The notes beneath the pieces were generated by a model, which was given only the letters and a program-made list of their open reading frames with translations, did not search any database and was not told the origin of the DNA. From the IMG/VR virus record IMGVR_UViG_3300035698_011561, positions 1-43,634 of that record: DNA of 43,634 bases; one strand, written 5' to 3'. A program made the position numbers and the translations under genes. Positions 17,112 to 23,530 of this stretch are shown in pieces (position 1 is the stretch's first letter; every line of letters starts with the position of its first letter). This DNA comes from a virus.

Positions 17112-17203
17112 TGACAATTTGCGTCACTGACAATTTTTGTCACTCTGACCGAACCATACGACTAAATCTGACCATTGCAAGCTTATTCTGACAATTTGCG
17201 TCA
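17112..17203. promoter_or_regulatory. Three TGACAA-N-GTCA operator-like sites before the late operon
   Basis: Three 15-bp sites occur: TGACAATTTGCGTCA at 17112-17126, TGACAATTTTTGTCA at 17128-17142 and TGACAATTTGCGTCA again at 17189-17203. The middle one is a perfect inverted repeat (TGACAA, 3-base spacer, TTGTCA), and the outer two are identical to each other. The first two are 16 bp apart and all lie within 80 bases of the virion operon start, on either side of a candidate promoter. A dimeric repressor or activator is the natural reading, and the phage encodes at least two small DNA-binding proteins. Confidence 0.6.
17153..17180 (-). promoter_or_regulatory. Candidate late promoter for the virion operon
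   Basis: On the minus strand TTGCAA and TATGGT are separated by 16 bases, a moderate match to a sigma-70 promoter. It lies between the operator-like sites and about 60 bases before the TerS-candidate start. The candidate early promoter on the plus strand has the same -10 hexamer (TATGGT). Confidence 0.35.
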
Positions 17204-17948
17204 CTTTCTCCATGAATGCCCTTTCCAAGCCCACCACTGAATTTTGTAAAATTTTATTTTGCAGAGCCCCTAAACACAATCGCTTTGCAGCTCAGCCATA
17301 CAGAATCAACACAGCACACCTCTACGTTCAAAGAACCAACTCAAAGGATGGAATTGAAAAAGAGATGGAGGAACGTAAAGCTACCTTAGTGGGGAGTGAG
17401 GATATCGACCGGGGGGGTGTGGTAAAGAATCTGAGGGATAGTAGGGGTCCCATGCTCATTAACCTATATACACCATCATGTTAGCTGTGGTGTGGTGTGT
17501 GCTATGGCATGGGTACGAGCGTATCGGTCATGTCCACTGTGTGCTGCTGTGCTGTGTGTGTGCAGGGGAGGAATAGCCTTATAATAGCAGGGTAATAAGG
17601 CATTGCCACCCGCGACTATGACTACATGGCCATAGATATCTAATCACCTCACAGTCAATTTCTCTCTCTCCCTGCCATGCCGGCGTTCTTTCTTTCTTAA
17701 TCCTGCTTTCTTTCCAGCTTGTTCCGTCCTTATTCTTTTCTTCTTTCTTTCTTTCTCAGGTGCAAGACAGTATCTCTCCCCTCTTTATCTCCCCTCTCAT
17801 TTGCTTGGAGTTCAGATAGTTGGGTGTTTCGGTGTATTTGGGTTGAATGTGGTGTTATGGGCTGTTTCGTGTGCTATATACCTGCGGTGTGGTGTGATTG
17901 TGTGCTTTATCCGCTTGTTTGTGTTGGGGCTATATACCCAAGGGGATA
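17204..17948. other. Non-coding divergent region with GT-rich and pyrimidine-rich tracts
   Basis: No convincing gene is visible in this stretch; the open frames lack ribosome-binding sites and protein-like composition. It holds GT-rich segments with repeated GTGGTGTGGTGTG-type sequence (about 17485-17570 and 17818-17930), two nearby TATATAC motifs (about 17464 and 17876, again at about 17931), and an almost pure pyrimidine tract (about 17655-17810) with TTCTTTCTTTCTT mirror repeats. Such strand asymmetry at a switch in transcription direction is seen at replication origins, packaging sites or untranslated regulatory RNAs, but nothing here decides between them. Confidence 0.5.
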
Positions 17949-17980
17949 ATTGTCGGAAAAGTGGCAAGATTGTCGGAAGA
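17949..17980. promoter_or_regulatory. Paired direct repeats upstream of the early promoter
   Basis: ATTGTCGGAA occurs at 17949-17958 and again at 17969-17978, exactly 20 bp apart, so both copies face the same side of the helix. They lie about 50-80 bases before the candidate early promoter, a usual place for an activator site. The TTGTC core is shared with the operator-like sites at 17112-17203. Confidence 0.45.
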
Positions 17981-18027
17981 GTAGGATTATCTCAAATACT
18001 TTCAATAATCGTACATTGTGCCAAACT

Positions 18028-18056
18028 TTGTCAGTTGTTTTATCGATCATTATGGT
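18028..18056 (+). promoter_or_regulatory. Candidate early promoter for the plus-strand operon
   Basis: TTGTCA and TATGGT are separated by 17 bases, about 60 bases before the first plus-strand gene. The -35 box matches consensus at five of six positions and the -10 at four of six, in AT-rich surroundings. Confidence 0.45.
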
Positions 18057-18117
18057 ATTACTATATGGATGGAAATGAAAGGGTACGATTTTGACTACTT
18101 TTGGAATGGAGACGAAA

Positions 18118-18372
18118 ATGGAAATTGACCAATTGAATACTGCGCTGGCTGCAATGGTGACAGGACAGATTAACGGCGAGGACATTAGCCACCTGGTCGA
18201 TCCGGAGATCGTATCAGTATTTAGCCACCGGTATACTGGCGGTCAGTGTGATAACGGCATGGTGTTGGCTGACGGGAGTACGTGGTATTGGACGGGCGGA
18301 GATCATCCCCATGAGGATGGTAGCGACAGTATCATTTTTGCCGAGTGCGACATTTGCGATCTCGGGGCATAA
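18118..18372 (+). CDS. Hypothetical 84-residue protein, first gene of the plus-strand operon
   Basis: The start is set at the ATG at 18118, which has GGAG 6 bases upstream; longer in-frame starts at 18091 (TTG) and 18106 lack one. The product begins MEIDQLNTALAAMVTGQING, then has a mixed segment with GGQCDNGMVLADGSTWYWTG and a C-terminal cysteine pair (CDICDLGA). It is small, acidic and of unknown family. As the first gene behind the candidate early promoter it may act early in infection. Confidence 0.6.
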   Translation: MEIDQLNTALAAMVTGQINGEDISHLVDPEIVSVFSHRYTGGQCDNGMVLADGSTWYWTGGDHPHEDGSDSIIFAECDICDLGA

Positions 18373-18381
18373 GGGGATGAA

Positions 18382-18657
18382 ATGACTAAGACCGTACTCT
18401 TTTGGCTTGTGAAGTGGGAGACGATACTTGCTGACCAACCGCCAAGCCCCCGGCGCAATGGTGCCCTCGCCGAGATACAGCGCCTAGGATATGCGGCTGA
18501 CGGTGGAGTTGCCTCTTGCCCTCATTGTGGTATGCGGACCTCAGTTGGAATGGTTCGGCGTGGAGATGACTGCGCAGGATGTATTCAAGAGAGATTTGAC
18601 ATGCCGATGCGATTGCAAGCCTGCCCTTGGAAGGGGATGAAATGCACAAGCACTTAA
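18382..18657 (+). CDS. 91-residue zinc-finger-like miniprotein
   Basis: The start follows AGGGGATGAA. The product (MTKTVLFWLVKWETILADQP...) has a cysteine set CPHCGMRTSVGMVRRGDDC and CIQE in its second half, enough for a single zinc site (C-x2-C, C-x2-C). The N-terminal 25 residues are partly hydrophobic. The family is not recognised. The last 16 bases overlap the next gene, whose ribosome-binding site lies inside this one. Confidence 0.55.
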   Translation: MTKTVLFWLVKWETILADQPPSPRRNGALAEIQRLGYAADGGVASCPHCGMRTSVGMVRRGDDCAGCIQERFDMPMRLQACPWKGMKCTST

Positions 18658-18893
18658 TTGGCCACCTTGAATCACTCGCAGAACAAATTAGGATATCGGA
18701 GATTAGGCCCGAACATATGCAGCTTGCGCTATCATTGGCGCAAGCTGGTGACGACGCATTAGTATGCTACCATTTGGGCGCAACTGCTGCCAAGTGTGAC
18801 GCCAAGTGTGGTGACGTGGAATTCAGTAGTTTGGCGCTAGAGCTTGGCATGTTGGCAGGAATGATCCAAGGGGAAATGGTATCAGACAAGTAA
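18642..18893 (+). CDS. Hypothetical 83-residue helical protein
   Basis: The start at ATG 18642 is chosen because GAAGGGGATGAA lies directly before it. The product (MHKHLIGHLESLAEQIRISE...) looks fully helical with amphipathic periodicity and no obvious motif. It overlaps the previous gene by 16 bases, so the two are co-expressed. Confidence 0.55.
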   Translation: MHKHLIGHLESLAEQIRISEIRPEHMQLALSLAQAGDDALVCYHLGATAAKCDAKCGDVEFSSLALELGMLAGMIQGEMVSDK

Positions 18894-18908
18894 TTCCGTG
18901 CATCTCAG

Positions 18909-18944
18909 CCCCTTCCGGGGGTTGACGTATGCGGAATGATCCGC
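18909..18944 (+). other. Two short hairpins in the leader of the 51-residue gene
   Basis: CCCC-TTCC-GGGG (18909-18920) and GCGGA-ATGA-TCCGC (18931-18944) follow one another in the 66-base gap before the next gene. Neither is followed by a T-run. They may be RNA processing or pause sites. Confidence 0.35.
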
Positions 18945-18959
18945 AACAAAGGGGAAATC

Positions 18960-19115
18960 ATGAAAGAAGAGACGACTGCCCATTTGGAACCAGAGGATTT
19001 CGAACACGAGGACGATCTGATTACATGGCCGGACAATGACGATATGAGCTACGCACATCCTGATTGTCAGGCATGGCAAGAGTACGCCGCCGGTATTGGC
19101 AAACAGACTGCATAA
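18960..19115 (+). CDS. 51-residue acidic miniprotein
   Basis: The ATG at 18960 follows AAAGGGGAAATC, the operon's standard ribosome-binding site. The product begins MKEETTAHLEPEDFEHEDDL and is strongly acidic, with one cysteine and aromatic residues near the end. Its stop (TAA, 19113-19115) is part of the next ribosome-binding site (ATAAGGGGAATAGC). Small acidic early proteins of phages often bind and inhibit host factors, but nothing here identifies a partner. Confidence 0.65.
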   Translation: MKEETTAHLEPEDFEHEDDLITWPDNDDMSYAHPDCQAWQEYAAGIGKQTA

Positions 19116-19125
19116 GGGGAATAGC

Positions 19126-19755
19126 ATGGAATTAACCGAAAAACACCGCCCAAAGGACTTCAAGGACGTGATAGGGCAGGAACAAGCGGTCAAGAAGATC
19201 AAGACAAAGGCGCGCAATGGCTGGCAAGGACTCAAGTTCTTTATCGTCGGCAAGAGCGGAAACGGCAAGACCTCACTGGCGAGGATCATGGCAGGGAAGC
19301 ACGGCGGCATGGTCACAGAGTATGATAGCGCCGATCAATTCACACAAGGGGAATTCAACCGCTTGGGCGATAGCTTCCGCATGTCAAGCATGTTCAATCA
19401 CACCATTATCATAAACGAGAGCCATGGATTAAAGGCGCCGATCGTGCGTCAATTGCTTGGCTTGCTTGAACGCATGCCACCATGGGCAATGATTATCTTT
19501 ACGACCACGCCAGCCGGAGATAGCCTGTTCAGTGACAAGCAGCTTGACGCCGGCCCTTTCGCCTCGAGGGTAACGGAGATCCACTTAGCCCAAAGAGGAA
19601 TAGCGGACAAAATGGCCTTGCGTTGTCAAGAGATCGCGCGCGCTGAAAATCTGGACGGCAAGCCGATAAAGGATTACAAGAAACTGATAAATGACTGTCG
19701 CGGAAACATGAGACAAGCAATCGAGAAAATTGACGCTGGCGAAATGCAGGATTAA
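19126..19755 (+). CDS. AAA+ ATPase, clamp-loader-like, first copy
   Basis: The product is 209 residues from the ATG at 19126 (AAGGGGAATAGC before it). It opens with the DnaX/RFC signature ELTEKHRPKDFKDVIGQE, then Walker A GKSGNGKT (residues 42-49), a Walker B-like IIINESH (about 94-100, with ES where clamp loaders have DE), and a sensor 1-like IIFTTT (123-128). ASRV followed by helices forms a small lid. The C-terminal collar domain of true clamp loaders is absent. It may load a ring such as a helicase or clamp. A second copy, about three quarters identical by eye, lies at 20002-20628. Confidence 0.7.
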   Translation: MELTEKHRPKDFKDVIGQEQAVKKIKTKARNGWQGLKFFIVGKSGNGKTSLARIMAGKHGGMVTEYDSADQFTQGEFNRLGDSFRMSSMFNHTIIINESHGLKAPIVRQLLGLLERMPPWAMIIFTTTPAGDSLFSDKQLDAGPFASRVTEIHLAQRGIADKMALRCQEIARAENLDGKPIKDYKKLINDCRGNMRQAIEKIDAGEMQD

Positions 19756-19791
19756 TTGGAACACTTTGGAAACTTTTGAAAAGGGGATACC

Positions 19792-19992
19792 ATGAAACAG
19801 CCAGAAATCAAGGAAAAGGTGATGCGATTCATCACGCGATATCGACAGGTTGCCGAAGTGTCTTTCATCTGCAAGGCGCTGAATCTTAAGCATGGGCAGG
19901 TGCGGAAAGCGCTGCAATCTCTCAGAAGCGAGGGCGTGGTGATTCGCACTTCCAAGCAGTATGATAAGTGGGTTGTGAAGCAATTGGCATAA
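19792..19992 (+). CDS. Small winged-helix DNA-binding protein
   Basis: The product is 66 residues (MKQPEIKEKVMRFITRYRQV...). Helix 1 is followed by a probable turn-helix (VSFICKALNLKHGQVRKALQ) and a beta wing (GVVIRTSKQYDKWVV), the order of a minimal winged helix. The ribosome-binding site is AAAAGGGGATACC. It sits between the two AAA+ ATPase genes, so it may position them on DNA or regulate the operon. The target is unknown. Confidence 0.6.
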   Translation: MKQPEIKEKVMRFITRYRQVAEVSFICKALNLKHGQVRKALQSLRSEGVVIRTSKQYDKWVVKQLA

Positions 19993-20001
19993 GGGGATAT
20001 C

Positions 20002-20628
20002 GTGGAATTAACCGAAAAACACCGGCCAAAGACGTTTGAAGAGGTGATAGGGCAGGAATTGGCAGTTAAGAAGATCCAGACAAAGGCGCGAAACGGGTAT
20101 GGTGGCTTGCGCTATTGGATTGCCGGGAAGTCGGGACAAGGCAAGACAAGCCTAGCGCGAATCATGGCAAGCTTGTTCGGCGGCATGGTGACAGAATACG
20201 ACAGTGCGGATCAATTTACCAAAAGCGAATTCAACCAATTGTCTCAGAGCTTCCGCATGAGTTCCATGTTCCGGCATACGATCATAATAAACGAATCACA
20301 CGGTATGCGAGCTCCGATTGTACGGCAAATGCTTGGCTTAATGGAGCGCATGCCAAAATGGGCTTTGATTATTTTCACGACCACGCTTGACGGTGAGGAT
20401 TTGTTTTCAGAGCAAATGGATTCCGGGCCTTTTGCGTCAAGAGTGACAGAGATTCACCTGGCGCAAAGAGGCCTTGCCGGGAAAATGGCGCTCCGTTGCC
20501 AAAAGATAGCGCGAGCGGAAGGCCTTGACGGGAAACCGATCAAAGCATACGAGAAACTCCTGTACGATTGCGGAAGCAATATGCGGAAGGCCTTGGAGAA
20601 AATTGACGCTGGCGAAATGCAAGATTGA
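20002..20628 (+). CDS. AAA+ ATPase, clamp-loader-like, second copy
   Basis: The product is 208 residues from a GTG start behind AAGGGGATATC. It has the same plan as the first copy: ELTEKHRPKTFEEVIGQE, Walker A GKSGQGKT (42-49), IIINESH, IIFTTT and the identical ending EKIDAGEMQD. Differences cluster in the loop after Walker A and before the lid, and one residue is deleted near residue 140. The duplication with retained catalytic motifs suggests hetero-oligomer formation or two separate targets, not a decaying copy. No DNA polymerase or clamp gene was found in this window. Confidence 0.7.
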   Translation: MELTEKHRPKTFEEVIGQELAVKKIQTKARNGYGGLRYWIAGKSGQGKTSLARIMASLFGGMVTEYDSADQFTKSEFNQLSQSFRMSSMFRHTIIINESHGMRAPIVRQMLGLMERMPKWALIIFTTTLDGEDLFSEQMDSGPFASRVTEIHLAQRGLAGKMALRCQKIARAEGLDGKPIKAYEKLLYDCGSNMRKALEKIDAGEMQD

Positions 20629-20659
20629 CTTTTACCTTTTGAAACACGGGAGAAATACA

Positions 20660-20866
20660 ATGTCTCATGAAAAAGCAAGCGAATTGAAAGCACTGGCGGA
20701 AAAGTGGTATTACCGGGAGTTTTCGGAAGTGCCGTTGCAGCTTGTGGAGATCGGTTGCCGGGAAGACAACCCGGGTCACTCGGAACTTTATCAATATATC
20801 GAACCTCTCCCCATTGAGGAAATCGGGGAGGAATGGTGGAATAACCTTAACGCCAGAGGGAATTGA
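20660..20866 (+). CDS. Hypothetical 68-residue acidic protein
   Basis: The ATG at 20660 follows CGGGAGAAATACA. The product begins MSHEKASELKALAEKWYYRE and ends EEIGEEWWNNLNARGN, acidic and aromatic. The family is not recognised. Its stop overlaps the beginning of the next gene. Confidence 0.55.
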   Translation: MSHEKASELKALAEKWYYREFSEVPLQLVEIGCREDNPGHSELYQYIEPLPIEEIGEEWWNNLNARGN

Positions 20867-21221
20867 CGACGGTTTCCTGAATGACAAGAATGACGATCAA
20901 GATATAATCGACTATGCAGCAGAGGAAAAAGAGGACGTAATCAGGGAATGGTATCAAGACTATCGCGGAGACGAACACTACCCGATGTGGGGTACGCTTT
21001 TTGTCTCCCGTTGCGGTATGTGGAGCACGTCTGCAGAGCAAGCGCAAGCGGCGGGTTTCCTTGTGGCTCAGAACGTGCCGTTCTTTGAAGGCAAGACAAT
21101 CCTGGGTGTTGCCGGTTGCGGTTACTCTTTTCATGGAGCGCATTGGATACCGCTCTATCTGTCCATTCTCTCAGATGATGACCGAAAACAATGGGATGGC
21201 GTTGACTATTCGATGATGTAG
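20862..21221 (+). CDS. Small phage protein with a GYxFxxxHWIPLY motif, start uncertain
   Basis: The coding frame is clear from about 20862 on, but no ATG fits: ATT at 20862 or CTG at 20877 are the nearest candidates, and the ATG at 20742 would overlap the previous gene by 125 bases. The conserved part reads VIREWYQDYRGDEHYPMWGT, then a C-terminal GCGYSFHGAHWIPLYLSIL, a pattern familiar from small phage proteins of unknown function. The start choice here (20862) is provisional. Confidence 0.55.
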   Translation: MDDGFLNDKNDDQDIIDYAAEEKEDVIREWYQDYRGDEHYPMWGTLFVSRCGMWSTSAEQAQAAGFLVAQNVPFFEGKTILGVAGCGYSFHGAHWIPLYLSILSDDDRKQWDGVDYSMM

Positions 21222-21306
21222 AAACCGCTGGCGCTCGTCCATGGGTTGCCCTGGGCGGGCGTTTGTGGTTTTACTTACGAAAGGGGAAAGTAATGAAAGG
21301 GATGAG

Positions 21307-21585
21307 ATGGATTGTATAATATGCGGTAAAGAAAAGAGGGCAATGGTTGGTGCCATTACCACCGGGAACGGTGTTGTTTGTGGAGATTGCGCCGTAAAAA
21401 GAATTGAGCTTTCCTACGAAATATTACGCGCTTACGGCCATCTGCACGATATGCTCTCGGATATGATCGAGGGTGGGGAATTGGTCGCCGGGTCCGACCA
21501 TACTGAGGAGTACAAAGCTCTTGTGGATCAGCTTTCCGGGCCGTGCATGGAGGCGATGCACAAAGCGAAAGGGGAAACGACATGA
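21307..21585 (+). CDS. 92-residue zinc-finger miniprotein
   Basis: The start at ATG 21307 has GGGATGAG just before it, better than the longer in-frame start at 21241. The first half holds four cysteines in CIICGKEKRAMVGAITTGNG and VVCGDC, a C-x2-C plus C-x2-C zinc site. The rest is helical. It overlaps the next gene as ATGA. Confidence 0.6.
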   Translation: MDCIICGKEKRAMVGAITTGNGVVCGDCAVKRIELSYEILRAYGHLHDMLSDMIEGGELVAGSDHTEEYKALVDQLSGPCMEAMHKAKGETT

Positions 21586-22214
21586 AGCGCTACAAACTGA
21601 CTGACAAGAACATGCAAACACACAAAGGTTTTCAGTGGAAAATTGGCGAGTGGCGCGAGGCCATGGGAGACGGCGGAGAATTGTGTTCGGGCGGCTGGCT
21701 GCATTGCTGCGACTCACCTGAGATCGCATTATTGATGAATCCTCTACATGCCAGGATATCCAAGCCGAGATTATGGGAGGTGGAAACCGCTGGCAAGGAA
21801 ATGGATGACTGCGGCTTGAAGCGCGGAGCCAAACGCATGCGGCTGGTGCGAGAGTTGTCGCCCATAAATATTACGACTGAGCAGCGCGTAACGTTCGCCA
21901 TATTGTGCGCCCGTGAGGTATGCACAAATGCAGCGTGGCTGACGTGGTCGGAGAACTGGCTGAATGGTACTGACCGATCACGGGCGGCGGCGAGGTCGGC
22001 GGAGTTGGCGGCGGCGAGGTCGGTGAGGTCGGCGGAGTGGTCGGCGGCGGCGTGGTCGGAGTCGGAGTCGCAGTCGGCGGCGGAGTGGTCGGCGGAGTGG
22101 TCGGTGGAGTGGTCGGTGAGGTCGGCGGAGTGGTCGGCGGCGAGGTCGGCGAGAGCAACGGCGTCGGCAACCAATCTATTAAGTCTCGCTCACGAGGCCG
22201 GGATAAAGTTTTAG
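21582..22214 (+). CDS. Repeat-rich protein with a DUF7666-like N-terminal domain
   Basis: The start at ATG 21582 overlaps the previous stop (ATGA) behind GAAAGGGGAAACGAC. The first about 110 residues (MKRYKLTDKNMQTHKGFQWK, then WLHCCDSPEIALLM) resemble small phage proteins now grouped as DUF7666-like. Residues about 130-195 are a low-complexity Ala/Ser/Arg/Glu/Trp repeat (RSAEWSAAAWSE, AEWSAEWSVEW). Such repeats are known after this domain in several phages. The function is unknown; regular spacing of Trp and Ala suggests a repeating helix. The underlying DNA is a short tandem repeat prone to slippage. Confidence 0.6.
   Translation: MKRYKLTDKNMQTHKGFQWKIGEWREAMGDGGELCSGGWLHCCDSPEIALLMNPLHARISKPRLWEVETAGKEMDDCGLKRGAKRMRLVRELSPINITTEQRVTFAILCAREVCTNAAWLTWSENWLNGTDRSRAAARSAELAAARSVRSAEWSAAAWSESESQSAAEWSAEWSVEWSVRSAEWSAARSARATASATNLLSLAHEAGIKF
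21985..22160 (+). repeat. Degenerate short tandem repeat (GGCGGAGTGGTC type) in coding sequence
   Basis: Units built from GGCGGAGTGGTC and GCGGCGAGGTCG repeat about 14 times in multiples of three bases, encoding the Ala/Ser/Glu/Trp stretch. Because unit length is a multiple of three, copy-number change keeps the frame. The other strand and frames are also open here, which explains the spurious antisense frames. Confidence 0.8.
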
Positions 22215-22241
22215 GGAAGTTTCCGAATATGGAGGGATAAC

Positions 22242-22664
22242 ATGAACCCACTTAAACCCATGCGCGATAACGCGGAGGCTTGCAAGAAAGCCGTGGTCGA
22301 GGCAAAAGGGCAAGGAAGCTCTATCAGTGGCGAGCCCGCCGTGGATGGCGTCAGGGGAGCCAGGAGCAAAGAGGCGGTAGTGATGCTCGACGAAATATCA
22401 CCTGTTCCAACAAAGAAAGAGATGGCATGGATGAAGAAGATTCTGGGCGGGATGAAAAACAGGCGGGAGATACATTCGGTTGAGGGAGTCAATTTCTACT
22501 CGAACGAATACAAGAAACAGCTACTCGGTGAACAGATACGCAAGGAATATAAGTCTGTTTTTGAACAACAGCGGCAGGCGAACAATCGCGGAGCGTGGAT
22601 ATGCTTTCTTGTCGCGGGCGCTCTGCTCGCGCTGGTGATGTTTTTGGCTTGCATGGGATGGTAG
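22242..22664 (+). CDS. Tail-anchored membrane protein, 140 residues
   Basis: The product (MNPLKPMRDNAEACKKAVVE...) is hydrophilic and helical up to about residue 115, then ends in one hydrophobic span (WICFLVAGALLALVMFLACM) and two residues. This is a tail-anchored plan with most of the protein in the cytoplasm. GAGGGATAAC precedes the start. The family is not recognised. It might act in exclusion or in membrane-linked replication. Confidence 0.55.
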   Translation: MNPLKPMRDNAEACKKAVVEAKGQGSSISGEPAVDGVRGARSKEAVVMLDEISPVPTKKEMAWMKKILGGMKNRREIHSVEGVNFYSNEYKKQLLGEQIRKEYKSVFEQQRQANNRGAWICFLVAGALLALVMFLACMGW

Positions 22665-22674
22665 GGGAGAAAAC

Positions 22675-22887
22675 ATGTACTCTAATGATCCGGTGAAAGG
22701 CGTTAATCCAGTGTACCCACAAGGAACAAACAGCACTATGTTTACCGAGTGCTGCGGGACGGCTATATGTGAAGATGAATCCCGCTGTCCAAGCTGCAAG
22801 GAGTTGGTAATTGGGCATGATGCGGAGACAAATTATGATCGTGGCCGTGTGCGCTGGAGGGCTGCAACCGCCCATTGGGAAAGGTAG
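22675..22887 (+). CDS. 70-residue zinc-ribbon miniprotein
   Basis: The product contains ECCGTAICEDESRCPSCKEL with two cysteine pairs, a compact zinc knuckle, followed by VIGHDAETNYDRGRVRW. I know this phrase (cysteine pair, ICxDExRCPxC, VIG) from small conserved phage proteins of unknown role. TAGGGGAGAAAAC precedes the ATG. Confidence 0.65.
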   Translation: MYSNDPVKGVNPVYPQGTNSTMFTECCGTAICEDESRCPSCKELVIGHDAETNYDRGRVRWRAATAHWER

Positions 22888-22899
22888 AAAGGAAAAGAA

Positions 22900-23298
22900 A
22901 TGAACGCAGAATACTTATGCGAGTGGAAACAGCGTGTCGGATGCACTTGGAAAGCCCTGGCTGACACGCTAGGGATTGCGCCGAATACCATGCGCCGATG
23001 GGCGCGGGGTGATCTACCGATAGGAAACCCCACTGTCTTGAAGCTGGCACTTGAAAGGCTGGAAAAAGACGGGACTCTGTTGCCGGAGCCCGGAGGGCAT
23101 GCGCTCAAAGCGGCTTTGTTGGAATCCAAGCCGCTTGCCGATTACGGAGAGCCAGGCGAGCGGTTATTGGAAGCCAGGTCCGAGTTGAGGCGTTGGCAGG
23201 GCATGAAGAAAGCCAAGCGCAAGCCCGCTGCCGTGCGGCGGGCGTTGAAAGAACATGAAGAGGCTTTGAGAGAAACGAGAGGGGATGATCGTGAGTGA
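22900..23298 (+). CDS. Helix-turn-helix DNA-binding regulator
   Basis: The product is 132 residues. Residues about 15-40 (CTWKALADTLGIAPNTMRRW) form a clear helix-turn-helix of the Cro/XRE style. The remainder is helical and very basic (MKKAKRKPAAVRRALKEHEE) and may bind DNA nonspecifically or mediate dimerisation. Its stop overlaps the next gene. It is a candidate for binding the operator-like sites in the divergent region, but no direct link is visible. Confidence 0.65.
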   Translation: MNAEYLCEWKQRVGCTWKALADTLGIAPNTMRRWARGDLPIGNPTVLKLALERLEKDGTLLPEPGGHALKAALLESKPLADYGEPGERLLEARSELRRWQGMKKAKRKPAAVRRALKEHEEALRETRGDDRE

Positions 23299-23530
23299 AG
23301 ACAAAACCGTATGGCAGGGGAAGGGGCAAATTCTGTATGGTCGTGCAAAGTTATTAAGGATTCGAGGTCCACGAGGTTCGGATTCATTTGACTTAGCCTT
23401 AATGGTTGTTGGGTTCTTTGAAAAATACGCTCATGGGTTCCTCACGCAAGGCGACGCCGACGATCTGTTATCTTGTGCCAATGCGATTATTTCCAAAGTA
23501 AAGCCAAAGGGGGAGGGAAAAGATGAGTGA
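23291..23530 (+). CDS. Hypothetical 79-residue protein
   Basis: The GTG at 23291 has AGGGG at good spacing, while an ATG 6 bases upstream is too close to the same site. The product (VSEDKTVWQGKGQILYGRAK...) has a basic N-terminal half and a helical second half (FLTQGDADDLLSCANAIISK). The family is unknown. Its end overlaps the recombinase start by 8 bases. Confidence 0.5.
   Translation: MSEDKTVWQGKGQILYGRAKLLRIRGPRGSDSFDLALMVVGFFEKYAHGFLTQGDADDLLSCANAIISKVKPKGEGKDE

Noticed and set aside
17212-18094. Open frames of 76-97 codons in the divergent region
   Set aside because: They lack ribosome-binding sites and arise from GT- or CT-rich composition.
19126-20628. Tandem ATPase genes as an assembly duplication
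   Set aside because: The copies differ at many amino-acid positions and at start codon (ATG and GTG), and a different gene lies between.
21632-22251. Antisense and alternative-frame proteins rich in Asp/Ser/His, Thr/Pro or Gly/Val
   Set aside because: They are shadows of the short tandem repeat in the plus-strand gene, with no ribosome-binding sites.
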